Below the pieces are notes generated by a model. The model had not been told where the DNA came from. It did no database searches and was given only the letters and a program-made list of their open reading frames with translations. Position numbers and translations under genes: made by a program. Positions 28,585 to 37,137 of a stretch of 64,000 nucleotides of DNA are shown in pieces. Where the stretch lies: assembly GCA_913041145.1 (NCBI GenBank), contig CAJWHE010000002.1, positions 82,512 through 146,511 on the forward strand, read 5' to 3'. Each line of letters begins with the position of its first letter. Position 1 is the stretch's first letter. The DNA is from an uncultured Paracoccaceae bacterium (GTDB taxonomy: Bacteria; Pseudomonadota; Alphaproteobacteria; Rhodobacterales; Rhodobacteraceae).

Positions 28585-29379
28585 TTATATTATTGTAGGA
28601 TAAAACTTATTGCTTGGAGATAGAGTAAATATTTCAAAGCCATCTGCTGTGACAGCCAGAGAGTGTTCAAATTGAGCAGATAGTGATTTGTCTCGAGTTA
28701 CAGCAGTCCAACCATCAGATAGAATTTTTGTTTCTGGTTTTCCAATGTTAACCATAGGCTCTATTGTAAAAAACATGCCCTCCTCTAGAACAGGGCCTGT
28801 TCCCTTGGCCCCGTAGTGTAATACGTTAGGAGGTGCATGAAAAACTGTACCCAAACCATGCCCACAGAAATCTTTGACCACAGACATGCGATTAGCCTCA
28901 ACATATGTTTGAATTGCATTTCCTATATCGCCAAACGTATTCCCTGGTTTTACTTTTTCTATTCCCTTAAAGAGTGCATCGTGTGTGATCTTTATTAATC
29001 TCTCTGCTTTTCGGTTTAATGCTCCTACGGCGTACATGCGGCTAGTGTCACCATACCAACCATCTACAATTACCGTGACATCAATATTAATAATGTCGCC
29101 ATTTTTTATAATTTTGGTGCTTGGAATCCCATGACAAACAACATGGTTTAGACTGATACAAGAAGCATGCTTGTATCCCCGATATCCAATAGTAGCAGAT
29201 TTAGCATTAGCTTTTTCAATTATTTTGTTGATAGCAATATCAATTTCTTCTGTTGACTTTCCGGGTACCACTAACTCTCCAATGGTGTCCAAAATATTGG
29301 CTGCTAGATTTCCTGCATTGCGCATTCCCATGAAGGAACCTTTATCATGAATACGGATACCATTTTTGTTTATGTGCAT
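28585..29379 (-). CDS. map: Type I methionine aminopeptidase
   Basis: Removes the initiator methionine from nascent proteins; dinuclear metal enzyme. The 264 residues carry the family His in HASCISLNHVVCHGIPS, metal ligands Asp in INIDVTVIVDGWYGDTSRMY, His in FCGHGLGTVFHAPPNV, Glu in MFFTIEPMVNIG and Glu in SAQFEHSLAVT. The N-terminus (GIRIHDKGSFMGMRNAGNLAANILD) is of the long alphaproteobacterial kind. Monocistronic, convergent with secA. Confidence 0.96.
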   Translation of the reverse strand: MHINKNGIRIHDKGSFMGMRNAGNLAANILDTIGELVVPGKSTEEIDIAINKIIEKANAKSATIGYRGYKHASCISLNHVVCHGIPSTKIIKNGDIINIDVTVIVDGWYGDTSRMYAVGALNRKAERLIKITHDALFKGIEKVKPGNTFGDIGNAIQTYVEANRMSVVKDFCGHGLGTVFHAPPNVLHYGAKGTGPVLEEGMFFTIEPMVNIGKPETKILSDGWTAVTRDKSLSAQFEHSLAVTADGFEIFTLSPSNKFYPTII

Positions 29380-29486
29380 ATTAGAATCGAGCTTTTCATA
29401 CTATATTTAATCTAAAATCGTTGATGAACTGTAAATCATTCGATAATTGGTTGCTAGATATATAAGAGTATTAATATAGATTATTT

Positions 29487-29534
29487 ACCCTTATATAAAA
29501 AATTCAGAGTTTTGAGTTGTATAAGGGTTTTTTT
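29487..29534 (+). terminator. Rho-independent terminator upstream of cinA
   Basis: ACCCTTATA (29487-29495) and TATAAGGGT (29520-29528) form a 9-bp stem with a 24-nt AT-rich loop, followed by seven T residues (29528-29534). It is oriented rightward and lies 48 bp before the cinA start, with no rightward gene between secA's end and here. It may end a short leader or small RNA begun in the map-cinA gap; weak promoter-like boxes are at 29451-29456 (TTGCTA) and 29472-29477 (TAATAT). Confidence 0.6.
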
Positions 29535-29581
29535 AATAAGAGAATAATATTTCTTATTTTAATTGGGTGAGTTCATTAAGT

Positions 29582-30319
29582 ATGCAAAATCCGTCAGCTA
29601 GCATGTTAGTTATTGGGGATGAAATTCTTTCCGGTCGTACAAGAGATTCTAATATGCATTACCTCGCCATTGAGTTAACGAAAGTTGGTATAGATCTTAA
29701 AGAAGTTAGGGTTGTATCAGATTCTGAAGTTGAGATTGTGCAAACGGTAACTCAACTAAGTGAGAAGTATGATTATGTTTTTACCTCAGGAGGAATTGGC
29801 CCCACGCATGACGATATTACAGCAGATGCTATCGGTTTAGCGTTTAATTTAGAGGTAAAAGTATGTGCTGAAGCAAAACAAATTTTAGAGAACCATTATT
29901 TAAACTCTGAGGTTGAATTAAATGAAGCTCGTTTGAGAATGGCCAGAACACCAGTTGGTGCTAAACTTATAAAAAACTCAGTGTCGGCAGCACCAGGGTT
30001 TAATGTGCAAAATGTGTTTGTTATGGCGGGCGTTCCCTCTGTTTTTCAGGTTATGGTTCAATCAGTTATTAAAACCATAAATGGAGGTCAGCCAGTTTTA
30101 TCCCGAAGTTTGAATATTTCAAGTGGTGAGGGTAACATTGCTGAAAAATTAAAAATATTTGCACAAGATAATAAGCTATTAGCAGTGGGGTCCTACCCAT
30201 TTCAAAAAAATGGTAAATATGGCACCAATATAGTTATAAGAGGAAAAAATAATAAGAGTCTTGATAAGGCGTTCAACAAACTTTTGGAACTTTTCAGTGG
30301 GATGATTGATGAACCTTAA
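29582..30319 (+). CDS. CinA-like molybdopterin-binding domain protein (COG1058)
   Basis: Product of 245 residues consisting of the N-terminal CinA (MoCF/COG1058) domain only; the nicotinamide-nucleotide amidase domain of full CinA is absent, as is usual for this alphaproteobacterial form. Motifs: MLVIGDEILSGRTRDSNMHYLAIEL, YVFTSGGIGPTHDDITADAI and APGFNVQNVFVMAGVPSVFQVM. I prefer ATG 29582, with GGTGAG 10 nt upstream, over the GTG five codons earlier. COG1058 proteins can hydrolyse ADP-ribose-type compounds; the role here is unknown. It heads a rightward run with overlapping genes to the OmpA gene. Confidence 0.85.
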   Translation: MQNPSASMLVIGDEILSGRTRDSNMHYLAIELTKVGIDLKEVRVVSDSEVEIVQTVTQLSEKYDYVFTSGGIGPTHDDITADAIGLAFNLEVKVCAEAKQILENHYLNSEVELNEARLRMARTPVGAKLIKNSVSAAPGFNVQNVFVMAGVPSVFQVMVQSVIKTINGGQPVLSRSLNISSGEGNIAEKLKIFAQDNKLLAVGSYPFQKNGKYGTNIVIRGKNNKSLDKAFNKLLELFSGMIDEP

Positions 30320-31028
30320 GGATTTTTGGAATGCGTCTGATGTTTGCTGGCCACCAATTAAAAAATTAAAAATAGGACCGTGGACTATTAGAGAAGGAGG
30401 TGGTGGTGGTAACCGAGTATCCGCGACGTCTTTGAGTAATAGTAATAGTTTTTTGAAGACAGATATTGCACTTGCTGAAATGGAAATGAAAGCTCTACGC
30501 CAGCCTTATATATTTCGTATTGGAACAGAAGAAAAAAAGTTAGATTTAACTTTAGAAAAATTTGGATATAATATTGTTACTCCAAGTTTTATTTATGGGT
30601 GTGACATAGACAGGGTCAGTAACTTTGACATCCCACCCATAACAACTTTTAATGTTTGGCCTCCATTAGAGATTATGAAAAAAATATGGATTGAAGGAGG
30701 CATGTCTGAAAACAGACTTTCTGTTATGCAAAGATCAAAGGGAGAAAAAACAACGATTTTGGGCAGGGCATCTAACAAGGTAGCTGGGTGTGCGTTCGTT
30801 TCAACTTATAATGGCATATCTATGGTTCATTCTATTTTTGTTCATCCAAATTTTAGACTGAAAGGGTTGGGTCGCTATATGCTTTATAAGTCTGCACAGT
30901 GGGCAAAGGAAAGGGGTAGTTTGCACATAACACTTCAGGTAACCGAACAAAATAAAGGCGCTAGAAGTCTTTATAGTAACCTTGGGATGGAAGTTATAGG
31001 TAGTTATCATTATAGAGTTAAATTTTAA
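30309..31028 (+). CDS. GNAT family N-acetyltransferase
   Basis: Predicted acetyltransferase of 239 residues. The acetyl-CoA-binding segment is in the C-terminal third: SMVHSIFVHPNFRLKGLGRYMLYKSAQWAKERGSLHITLQVTEQNKGARSLYSNLGMEVIGSYHYRV (motif RxKGLGR). The N-terminal half, with GPWTIREGGGGGNRVSATSL, looks like a degenerate second GNAT half. The ATG overlaps the end of cinA by 11 bp. The acyl acceptor is not known. Confidence 0.85.
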   Translation: MNLKDFWNASDVCWPPIKKLKIGPWTIREGGGGGNRVSATSLSNSNSFLKTDIALAEMEMKALRQPYIFRIGTEEKKLDLTLEKFGYNIVTPSFIYGCDIDRVSNFDIPPITTFNVWPPLEIMKKIWIEGGMSENRLSVMQRSKGEKTTILGRASNKVAGCAFVSTYNGISMVHSIFVHPNFRLKGLGRYMLYKSAQWAKERGSLHITLQVTEQNKGARSLYSNLGMEVIGSYHYRVKF

Positions 31029-31038
31029 GGGGAATATT

Positions 31039-31611
31039 TTGAAAAAAATAAATAACGTTATAGCATTAGATTTGGAGCCTTTAGAGCCTTTACCTCAGGC
31101 AGTAGAAAAGTATTTTAGTATTTGTTTGGAAAAGCTTGGAATGGTACCAAATGTTTTAAATGCTTATGCTTTTGATGAAAAGAAATTAAATGCTTTTTCA
31201 GGTTTATACAATGATCTTATGTTGGGAGAAAGCGGACTTTCGAAGCTTGAGAGAGAGATGATAGCAGTGGTGGTTTCATCTATAAATAAATGCTTTTATT
31301 GTTTGGTTGCACATGGAGCTGCTGTTAGAGAGCTTTCTAAAAACCCAATATTAGGTGAGGCTTTAGTAATGAATTATCGCGTTGCAGAAATTGATGATCG
31401 AACAAGGAAAATGTTGGATTTTTCTGTTAAGATGACTGAAGCTAGCTATCGAATTGAAGAGCAAGACCGAGAACATCTCCGGAAAGTAGGGTTTTCCGAT
31501 AGAGATATTTGGGATATATCTGCTGTTGCTAGCTTTTTTAATATGACTAACCGAATGGCTTCAGCAGTAGATATGCGTCCAAACGATGAGTATCATAAGG
31601 TACATAGATGA
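31039..31611 (+). CDS. AhpD-like / carboxymuconolactone decarboxylase family protein (peroxidase-related)
   Basis: Protein of 190 residues of the alkylhydroperoxidase D-like family. The redox CxxC with following His is in SSINKCFYCLVAHGAAVREL near residue 85, the pattern of peroxidase-related enzymes. The start is TTG at 31039 with AAGGGGA upstream at about 5 nt. It lies between the GNAT gene and the OmpA gene, whose ATG overlaps its stop (ATGA). Peroxide-reducing activity is inferred from the family only. Confidence 0.85.
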   Translation: MKKINNVIALDLEPLEPLPQAVEKYFSICLEKLGMVPNVLNAYAFDEKKLNAFSGLYNDLMLGESGLSKLEREMIAVVVSSINKCFYCLVAHGAAVRELSKNPILGEALVMNYRVAEIDDRTRKMLDFSVKMTEASYRIEEQDREHLRKVGFSDRDIWDISAVASFFNMTNRMASAVDMRPNDEYHKVHR

Positions 31612-32552
31612 ATAGACTTCACTATGCAGTACTAATATTTCTTTTTACAGGTATACAAGCCTTTTCGGGAGTAGAAATTTCTTTTTCAGGAGTAAGCAAA
31701 GAAACATTTTCTGAAAGAGAGCTCTCAGTCAGTTATGATCTTCCAATAGGACCATTCCAAAATGATGCAATAGAAAGCGTTCAGGTAAGAGGGTCAATAT
31801 TAAAAAAAGCATGGCAGATTACTAAAACTGTGGAAACAGTTGATTCTCTTTCAGAAAATTTGAAAAAACAATTAAAAAACTCTGGATTTGAAATTTTGTA
31901 TGAATGTAACTCTAAGTCTTGTGGTGGATTTGATTTTCGATTTAATACAGTCATTTTACCAGACCCAGAAATGCATATTGACTTAGGGAGCTTTAGTTTT
32001 TTTTCTGGGCGCTCTTTATCTAAAAACCCAAGAGAGTTTGTTAGCTGTATTGTAAGTAGGGGGGGAGAATCGCTATTTGTTCAGTTATTTGTAATTGGCG
32101 ATAAAGCTGTATCTAACTTAAAAATAAAATCCTTAAATAAGGTTTCTGAAAGTGTTGAGGGAAATGCCAGTAGTTTAAGAGGGACAATCAAAGACCTATT
32201 AGACTTAAACGGCTCTGCCATCCTATCTGACGTAGTTTTTAAAGCGGGATCCAGTGAACTTATGGAAGGTGACTACCTCTCACTGGTTGATTTAGCAAAA
32301 TACTTAAAAGAAAACAAAGACATCAAAATAGCTTTGGTTGGGCATACCGATTCAGAAGGAGATTTAGCTAAGAATATTGAACTTTCCAAGGATCGAGCGG
32401 AGATAGTGAAAAAGAAATTAATTTCAGAATTTCGTGTTAAGGAAGAACGGCTAGACTTTCATGGCATAGGATTTTTGTCCCCTAGATCAAGTAATTTGAA
32501 CTCGAAAGGGCGCAGTGATAACCGTAGAGTAGAAGTTATAGTAATAAAATAA
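31608..32552 (+). CDS. OmpA-family protein with DUF4892-like N-terminal domain
   Basis: Exported protein of 314 residues. Signal peptide about 1-20 (MNRLHYAVLIFLFTGIQAFS). The middle part (about 20-185) includes ECNSKSCGGFDFRFNTVILPDPEMHIDLGSFSFF, which resembles DUF4892. A C-terminal OmpA-like peptidoglycan-binding domain follows from about 205: SDVVFKAGSSELMEGDYLSLVDLAKYLKEN, ALVGHTDSEGDLAKNIELSKDRAE and SDNRRVEVIV. No OmpA-type beta-barrel is apparent, so it is likely periplasmic or envelope-attached. Coupled to the preceding gene by a 4-bp overlap. Confidence 0.8.
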   Translation: MNRLHYAVLIFLFTGIQAFSGVEISFSGVSKETFSERELSVSYDLPIGPFQNDAIESVQVRGSILKKAWQITKTVETVDSLSENLKKQLKNSGFEILYECNSKSCGGFDFRFNTVILPDPEMHIDLGSFSFFSGRSLSKNPREFVSCIVSRGGESLFVQLFVIGDKAVSNLKIKSLNKVSESVEGNASSLRGTIKDLLDLNGSAILSDVVFKAGSSELMEGDYLSLVDLAKYLKENKDIKIALVGHTDSEGDLAKNIELSKDRAEIVKKKLISEFRVKEERLDFHGIGFLSPRSSNLNSKGRSDNRRVEVIVIK

Positions 32553-32656
32553 TATAAGAGCTTGGTATATTATATTTATGCTAATCTGTAGTTTTAGTGG
32601 ATTGTAATTTTTTAAAACGAGTACTAGTTAAATACCGTAGCAATTAAGAGGTTTTT

Positions 32657-33571
32657 ATGAACTGGATCTCCAATTATGTTCGGCCAAAAATAAACTCTCT
32701 GTTTTCTAGACGAGAGGTTCCTGAAAATCTATGGTCGAAGTGTGGAGAATGTGGAACAATGCTTTTCCACCGAGAGCTGTCTGATAATTTAAATGTCTGC
32801 CCTAACTGTGAACACCATATGTCTTTTAAACCAAGAGATAGGTTTAAGGCGCTTTTTGACGATGGGTTATTTTTTGAAGTGGAAGTTTCAGACCCAACAG
32901 TTGACCCATTAAAGTTTAAGGATCAAAAAAAATATACTGATAGATTAAAAACTACAACTAAGGTTGTGGGTGAAAAGGAAGCAATGTTAATTGCTGAAGG
33001 AGAGATAATGCGCACGCCAGTTATTGGGGCATGCCAAGATTTTTCTTTTATGGGTGGATCAATGGGTATGTATGTTGGAAATGCTATTATAGCTGCAGCT
33101 AAAAGGGCAATCAAACTGAAGAGACCACTTGTTTTGTTCTCAGCGGCTGGGGGAGCTAGAATGCAAGAAGGTATATTAAGCTTGATGCAGATGCCAAGGA
33201 CGACGGTAGCAGTGGAGATGCTTAGGGAGGCCAGACTTCCTTATATCGTTGTTTTGACACATCCAACGACAGGTGGTGTAACAGCATCATATGCGATGTT
33301 AGGAGATGTACATATTGCAGAGCCAAATGCCTTAATTTGTTTTGCTGGTCCAAGAGTTATTGAGCAAACTATTAGAGAAAAACTTCCAGAGGGGTTTCAA
33401 CGCGCTGAATATCTTCTTGATCATGGTATGCTTGACCGAGTTGTTCATAGAAAAAATATAAGAGAGGAATTAGTGAGTATTATAAGAATGCTTACAAAAC
33501 AACCTAGAGCGATAAAAGCAGATATAGCGGGCCCTATAGATCAGAAAAAACAAGATCAACCAGTTGAATGA
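32657..33571 (+). CDS. accD: Acetyl-CoA carboxylase carboxyltransferase subunit beta
   Basis: Zinc-containing beta subunit of the carboxyltransferase, which makes malonyl-CoA for fatty acid synthesis. The 304 residues have the N-terminal zinc ribbon [23 protein letters not shown] (four Cys), then the crotonase-like core with [83 protein letters not shown] precedes the ATG. It is followed by folC after 20 bp, a common accD-folC pairing. Confidence 0.97.
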   Translation: MNWISNYVRPKINSLFSRREVPENLWSKCGECGTMLFHRELSDNLNVCPNCEHHMSFKPRDRFKALFDDGLFFEVEVSDPTVDPLKFKDQKKYTDRLKTTTKVVGEKEAMLIAEGEIMRTPVIGACQDFSFMGGSMGMYVGNAIIAAAKRAIKLKRPLVLFSAAGGARMQEGILSLMQMPRTTVAVEMLREARLPYIVVLTHPTTGGVTASYAMLGDVHIAEPNALICFAGPRVIEQTIREKLPEGFQRAEYLLDHGMLDRVVHRKNIREELVSIIRMLTKQPRAIKADIAGPIDQKKQDQPVE

Positions 33572-33591
33572 TGAATTGTGAGCTTATTTAA

Positions 33592-34866
33592 GTGAGAAAT
33601 AAAACGAGCGATGTAATTCTAGAAAGAATTATGAGGCTTCATCCGAAAGTGATTGATCTAAAGCTCAATAGGGTAGAATGTCTTTTAAAAAAATTAGGCA
33701 ATCCTGAAAAAAATTTACCCCCTGTTATACATATAGCGGGGACAAATGGTAAAGGATCTACGCAGGCGATTATAAAGGCTGGGTTAGAGGCAGAGGGGAA
33801 GCGAGTTCACTCCTATACATCTCCTCACTTAGCTTGGTTTCACGAGCGCATTACTGTTGCAGGAAAAATTATTACTGATGGTAGTTTGTCCCAAATTTTA
33901 GACGAGTGCTATCAAGTAAATGCTAACTCCCCAATAACATATTTTGAGATGACCACGGTAGCGGCTATTTTAGCATTCAGCAGGACCAAGGCTGATTTTT
34001 GTATCTTGGAAGTTGGTCTTGGTGGAAGGTTTGATGCTACTAACGTAATTAACTCCCCAGAGGTTTGTATTATTACTCCTATTTCACTCGATCACCAAAG
34101 CTTTTTAGGCGAAACCCTTCAAGAGATAGCATTTGAAAAAGCTGGTATTCTAAAAAAAGACTGTTTTTGTGTTGTTAGCGATCAAGATAATAAAGTTCTT
34201 GATGTTTTAAAAATTGAGGCGGAACGTTGCAAGGCTACCTTAAGGATTTTTGGTGAAGACTGGAATGTATCAGAGAAAGATTCAAGCTTTACTTTTGAAG
34301 ATAATGTAGGAGTTTGTAATTTACCATTACCAGCATTGATTGGTTCTCACCAAGTTCAAAATGCTGGGGTAGCTCTAGTTGCTCTTCGGCATTTGGGTAT
34401 ATCTGAGAGTTCTTTTCGACAAGCTATGACTGACGTAGTTTGGCCTGCTAGAATGCAACAATTAAAGTCTGGACCATTTGTTGATATTTTAATCGACTCT
34501 GAACTATGGCTTGATGGAGGACATAACCCTGCTGCTGCTGAGGTTTTGGCAAAAGTGCTAGCATCGCTAAAGCCAAAGCCAACATATTTAATTTGTGGAA
34601 TGCTAAATACAAAAGATGTTTTGGGTTATATGACTTATTTGAAGAGCTCAGTGGACGAACTTTTTTCTGTTGCAGTGCCTGGTGAATTAGCTACTTTGAC
34701 ATCAAAAGAGACAGCGGATTATGCCGTTAAAGCTGGCATTAAAGCTTCACAAGTGGAAAGTGTAGAGGATGCTTTGAATAAAATCATGATACTTTCTAAG
34801 CCCTCAAGAGTAGTTATATGTGGTTCACTTTATCTGGCAGGGTTTGTATTGAGATCCCACACCTAA
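33592..34866 (+). CDS. folC: Bifunctional folylpolyglutamate synthase / dihydrofolate synthase
   Basis: Mur-ligase-family ATPase that adds glutamate to dihydropteroate and to reduced folates. The 424 residues contain the P-loop HIAGTNGKGSTQAII near residue 47, TSPHLAWFHERI, EVGLGGRFDATNVI, the metal/substrate region ITPISLDHQSFLGETLQEIAFEKAGILK, and the C-terminal WLDGGHNPAAAEVLA. The start is GTG at 33592. Transcribed with accD. Confidence 0.94.
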   Translation: MRNKTSDVILERIMRLHPKVIDLKLNRVECLLKKLGNPEKNLPPVIHIAGTNGKGSTQAIIKAGLEAEGKRVHSYTSPHLAWFHERITVAGKIITDGSLSQILDECYQVNANSPITYFEMTTVAAILAFSRTKADFCILEVGLGGRFDATNVINSPEVCIITPISLDHQSFLGETLQEIAFEKAGILKKDCFCVVSDQDNKVLDVLKIEAERCKATLRIFGEDWNVSEKDSSFTFEDNVGVCNLPLPALIGSHQVQNAGVALVALRHLGISESSFRQAMTDVVWPARMQQLKSGPFVDILIDSELWLDGGHNPAAAEVLAKVLASLKPKPTYLICGMLNTKDVLGYMTYLKSSVDELFSVAVPGELATLTSKETADYAVKAGIKASQVESVEDALNKIMILSKPSRVVICGSLYLAGFVLRSHT

Positions 34867-34885
34867 ATTAGTAATAAAAACTAAA

Positions 34886-35953
34886 TTACTGCAATCCCCA
34901 CTCGTCTGACTGCATTTCAATAAGCCTTGAAGCAGTTCGTTCAAACTCAAACGAATTCATTCCTCTTGGGTAAAGGTTTTTAGGAATATCAGCGGCTGAA
35001 CATATTAACCGAACCCTTGCTTCATAGAGTGTATCTATAAGGGTAATAAAGCGTTTAGCTTCGTTTGCTTTTGAGGGAGTTAAAATTGGTATGTTTTCTA
35101 TTATGATTAAGTTTAAAACTTCTGCAATACATAGGTAGTCTGCAGGCCCTAATGGGACGCCACATAAATCATTGAAACTAGCTCGAGCAACACCGTTTTT
35201 AAACTTATTAAATGTAAACACTCTATCATTTACCTTAATTTTTAATTTGGTAGACTCACCGTTTGTTATGTCATTCCATAGTTTATTAACTTTGAACTGT
35301 GATTTCTTATCTATCGGAGAATAGTAAAGAACTTTTTTAGATAACTTTTTTTGGCGATAATCAGTATTTGTGTCTAACTTATGAATTATAAGAGAGTCTT
35401 TAATAAGAGAAATAAAGGGTAAAAATAAGTTACGGTTTAAGCCATCTTTATACAAACTATCTGGAATTCTGTTTGAGGTTATTACTATTGCCACATTGGA
35501 TGATATTAGGCCTTCAAAAAGCCTGCCCACAAGCATGGCATCTGTAATATCAGTTATTTGAAGCTCATCAAAGCAAAGTAAGTCTGTTTTTTTTGCAATG
35601 TCTTTTATAATTTTCTCAATTGGGTTCTTAGTTCCGATCTTTCTAAGGTCATAAAGAGATTTATGTGTTTGTTGCATAAAGCTATGGAAGTGAACTCGAG
35701 TTTTATTTTTTAAAACACTCGCCTCAAAAAATTTATCCATGAGCATGGATTTTCCTGAACCGACACCACCCCAAAGATAGATACCTTTTATGATTTTGTG
35801 ATTTTTTTTAAATTTAAGTATATATTTATTTTTTACTCTTTTTGACAGAGAGTTTGATAGTTGGTCTAAAATCTCAATAGTTTTGATTTGGGCTTCATCA
35901 AGAGATAAAATCCCAGCTTCAGTTTCTTCATTATATTTCTTTAGTATGGACAT
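34886..35953 (-). CDS. zapE: ZapE / AFG1-like ATPase
   Basis: AAA-type ATPase of 355 residues related to E. coli ZapE, a division-associated ATPase acting on FtsZ under stress, and to mitochondrial AFG1/LACE1. Walker A is in GIYLWGGVGSGKSMLMDKFFE near residue 60, Walker B in LLCFDELQITDITDAMLVGRLFE, followed by VVITSNRIPDSLYKDGLNR and FSFNDLCGVPLGPADYL-like text (SFNDLCGVPLGPADYLCIAE). Convergent with folC and alone on its strand. Confidence 0.92.
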   Translation of the reverse strand: MSILKKYNEETEAGILSLDEAQIKTIEILDQLSNSLSKRVKNKYILKFKKNHKIIKGIYLWGGVGSGKSMLMDKFFEASVLKNKTRVHFHSFMQQTHKSLYDLRKIGTKNPIEKIIKDIAKKTDLLCFDELQITDITDAMLVGRLFEGLISSNVAIVITSNRIPDSLYKDGLNRNLFLPFISLIKDSLIIHKLDTNTDYRQKKLSKKVLYYSPIDKKSQFKVNKLWNDITNGESTKLKIKVNDRVFTFNKFKNGVARASFNDLCGVPLGPADYLCIAEVLNLIIIENIPILTPSKANEAKRFITLIDTLYEARVRLICSAADIPKNLYPRGMNSFEFERTASRLIEMQSDEWGLQ

Positions 35954-36095
35954 TTTTTAACCTTATGCAGTCTTTTCTCTCTTCACCGGTAGTTAGTAGT
36001 AATACACATTAGGTTAAGATAGTTGTGTATTAATAGTGTTTTTGAGATGTTTTATGTGCCTTTTATAATAGTTTTACGAATACTAACTTAAAGGT

Positions 36096-37007
36096 TTAAT
36101 TATGGATAGTTTTCCATTTTTTCAAAATGTATTTACTAGTCATTAAATCTAAATGTGCACCACCACCATTTTTTGCGATGGTTATTTCATTTTGTGATTT
36201 TCTTTTGAATTTGTTTAAGCTGTAGAAATCTGCTGAAATATCTTCTCTTTTAATTACCCTAGACTGTAGTGGAATTTTTAATTCTCCAATATGTTCAACA
36301 GTAGTATCAAAAGAGTCTACAAAAATGCGACCTTTTTTTATTGCGATATCGTCAATCTCTCGCATGTCGGGGCGATAAGACCCAATTAAATCGAGATGTT
36401 GCCCTGGTCGAAGCCACTCTCCCTTGATTAAAGGCTTAATTGACATTGTTGCTGTGCATATGATGTCAGCCTCTTCCACACCTTTTTTTAGATTTTGAAC
36501 TAAAGTAACGGCATGTTTTTTTGAGAAATTAGAAGCATTTTCTAATGAACGGCTCCAAATATAATAATTAGCGTCTGGAAAAATAGTTTTATAAGCAGCA
36601 ACCATTGCAGAACTCATGTTTCCTGAACCAACTAAAAGAATTTTTTCAGAGTTCTTTCGAGCTAGATATTTGGTAGCTAGTAAAGAGTCAGCAGCAGTTT
36701 TCCATTTTGTTAAAAGGTGAAAGTCGATAAATGCCTCTAATTCCCCAGTTTCATCTGAGAATAATGAAACAGCACCATTAATTGCAGGTATACTAGTATT
36801 TTTAGGAAATATAGTAGCAGTCTTGACGAGCTGACCTAATCCATCAATCCATGCGGTTCTGGAAAGTAGAGTATCGTCTTTTCTGGAGAGAATTATGTCT
36901 CTAATTTGAGCTTTTGGACGACTATGACCGTCAATTAAGTCTGTTACTAACTCTGACCAATCTAGTAACAGCTCAACATTAGAAGAGTTAATTATTTTAA
37001 CAGTCAC
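36096..37007 (-). CDS. Ornithine cyclodeaminase / mu-crystallin family protein
   Basis: NAD(P)-dependent protein of 303 residues. The Rossmann nucleotide-binding loop is GSGNMSSAMVAAYK near residue 125; LLTKWKTAADSLLATKYLARKNSEKILLVGSG and LIGSYRPDMREIDD fit the family, and NGGGAHLDLMTSKYI ends it. The start is GTG at 37007 with GGAGG at 6 nt. Members include ornithine cyclodeaminase, alanine dehydrogenase and ketimine (pyrroline-2-carboxylate) reductases; the last seems at least as likely as ornithine deamination. No pathway genes adjoin it. Confidence 0.85.
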   Translation of the reverse strand: MTVKIINSSNVELLLDWSELVTDLIDGHSRPKAQIRDIILSRKDDTLLSRTAWIDGLGQLVKTATIFPKNTSIPAINGAVSLFSDETGELEAFIDFHLLTKWKTAADSLLATKYLARKNSEKILLVGSGNMSSAMVAAYKTIFPDANYYIWSRSLENASNFSKKHAVTLVQNLKKGVEEADIICTATMSIKPLIKGEWLRPGQHLDLIGSYRPDMREIDDIAIKKGRIFVDSFDTTVEHIGELKIPLQSRVIKREDISADFYSLNKFKRKSQNEITIAKNGGGAHLDLMTSKYILKKWKTIHN

Positions 37008-37137
37008 AACTTACCTCCATCTAAATAATAAAAATATAGCTCCTCTAACATTGTCATACATACCTTGTTAAAGACTATTTTAACATAGCTTTGTACGAAT
37101 TTTAATGAGAGGTTCTGATGTAAAGTAGGCTCTTTTT

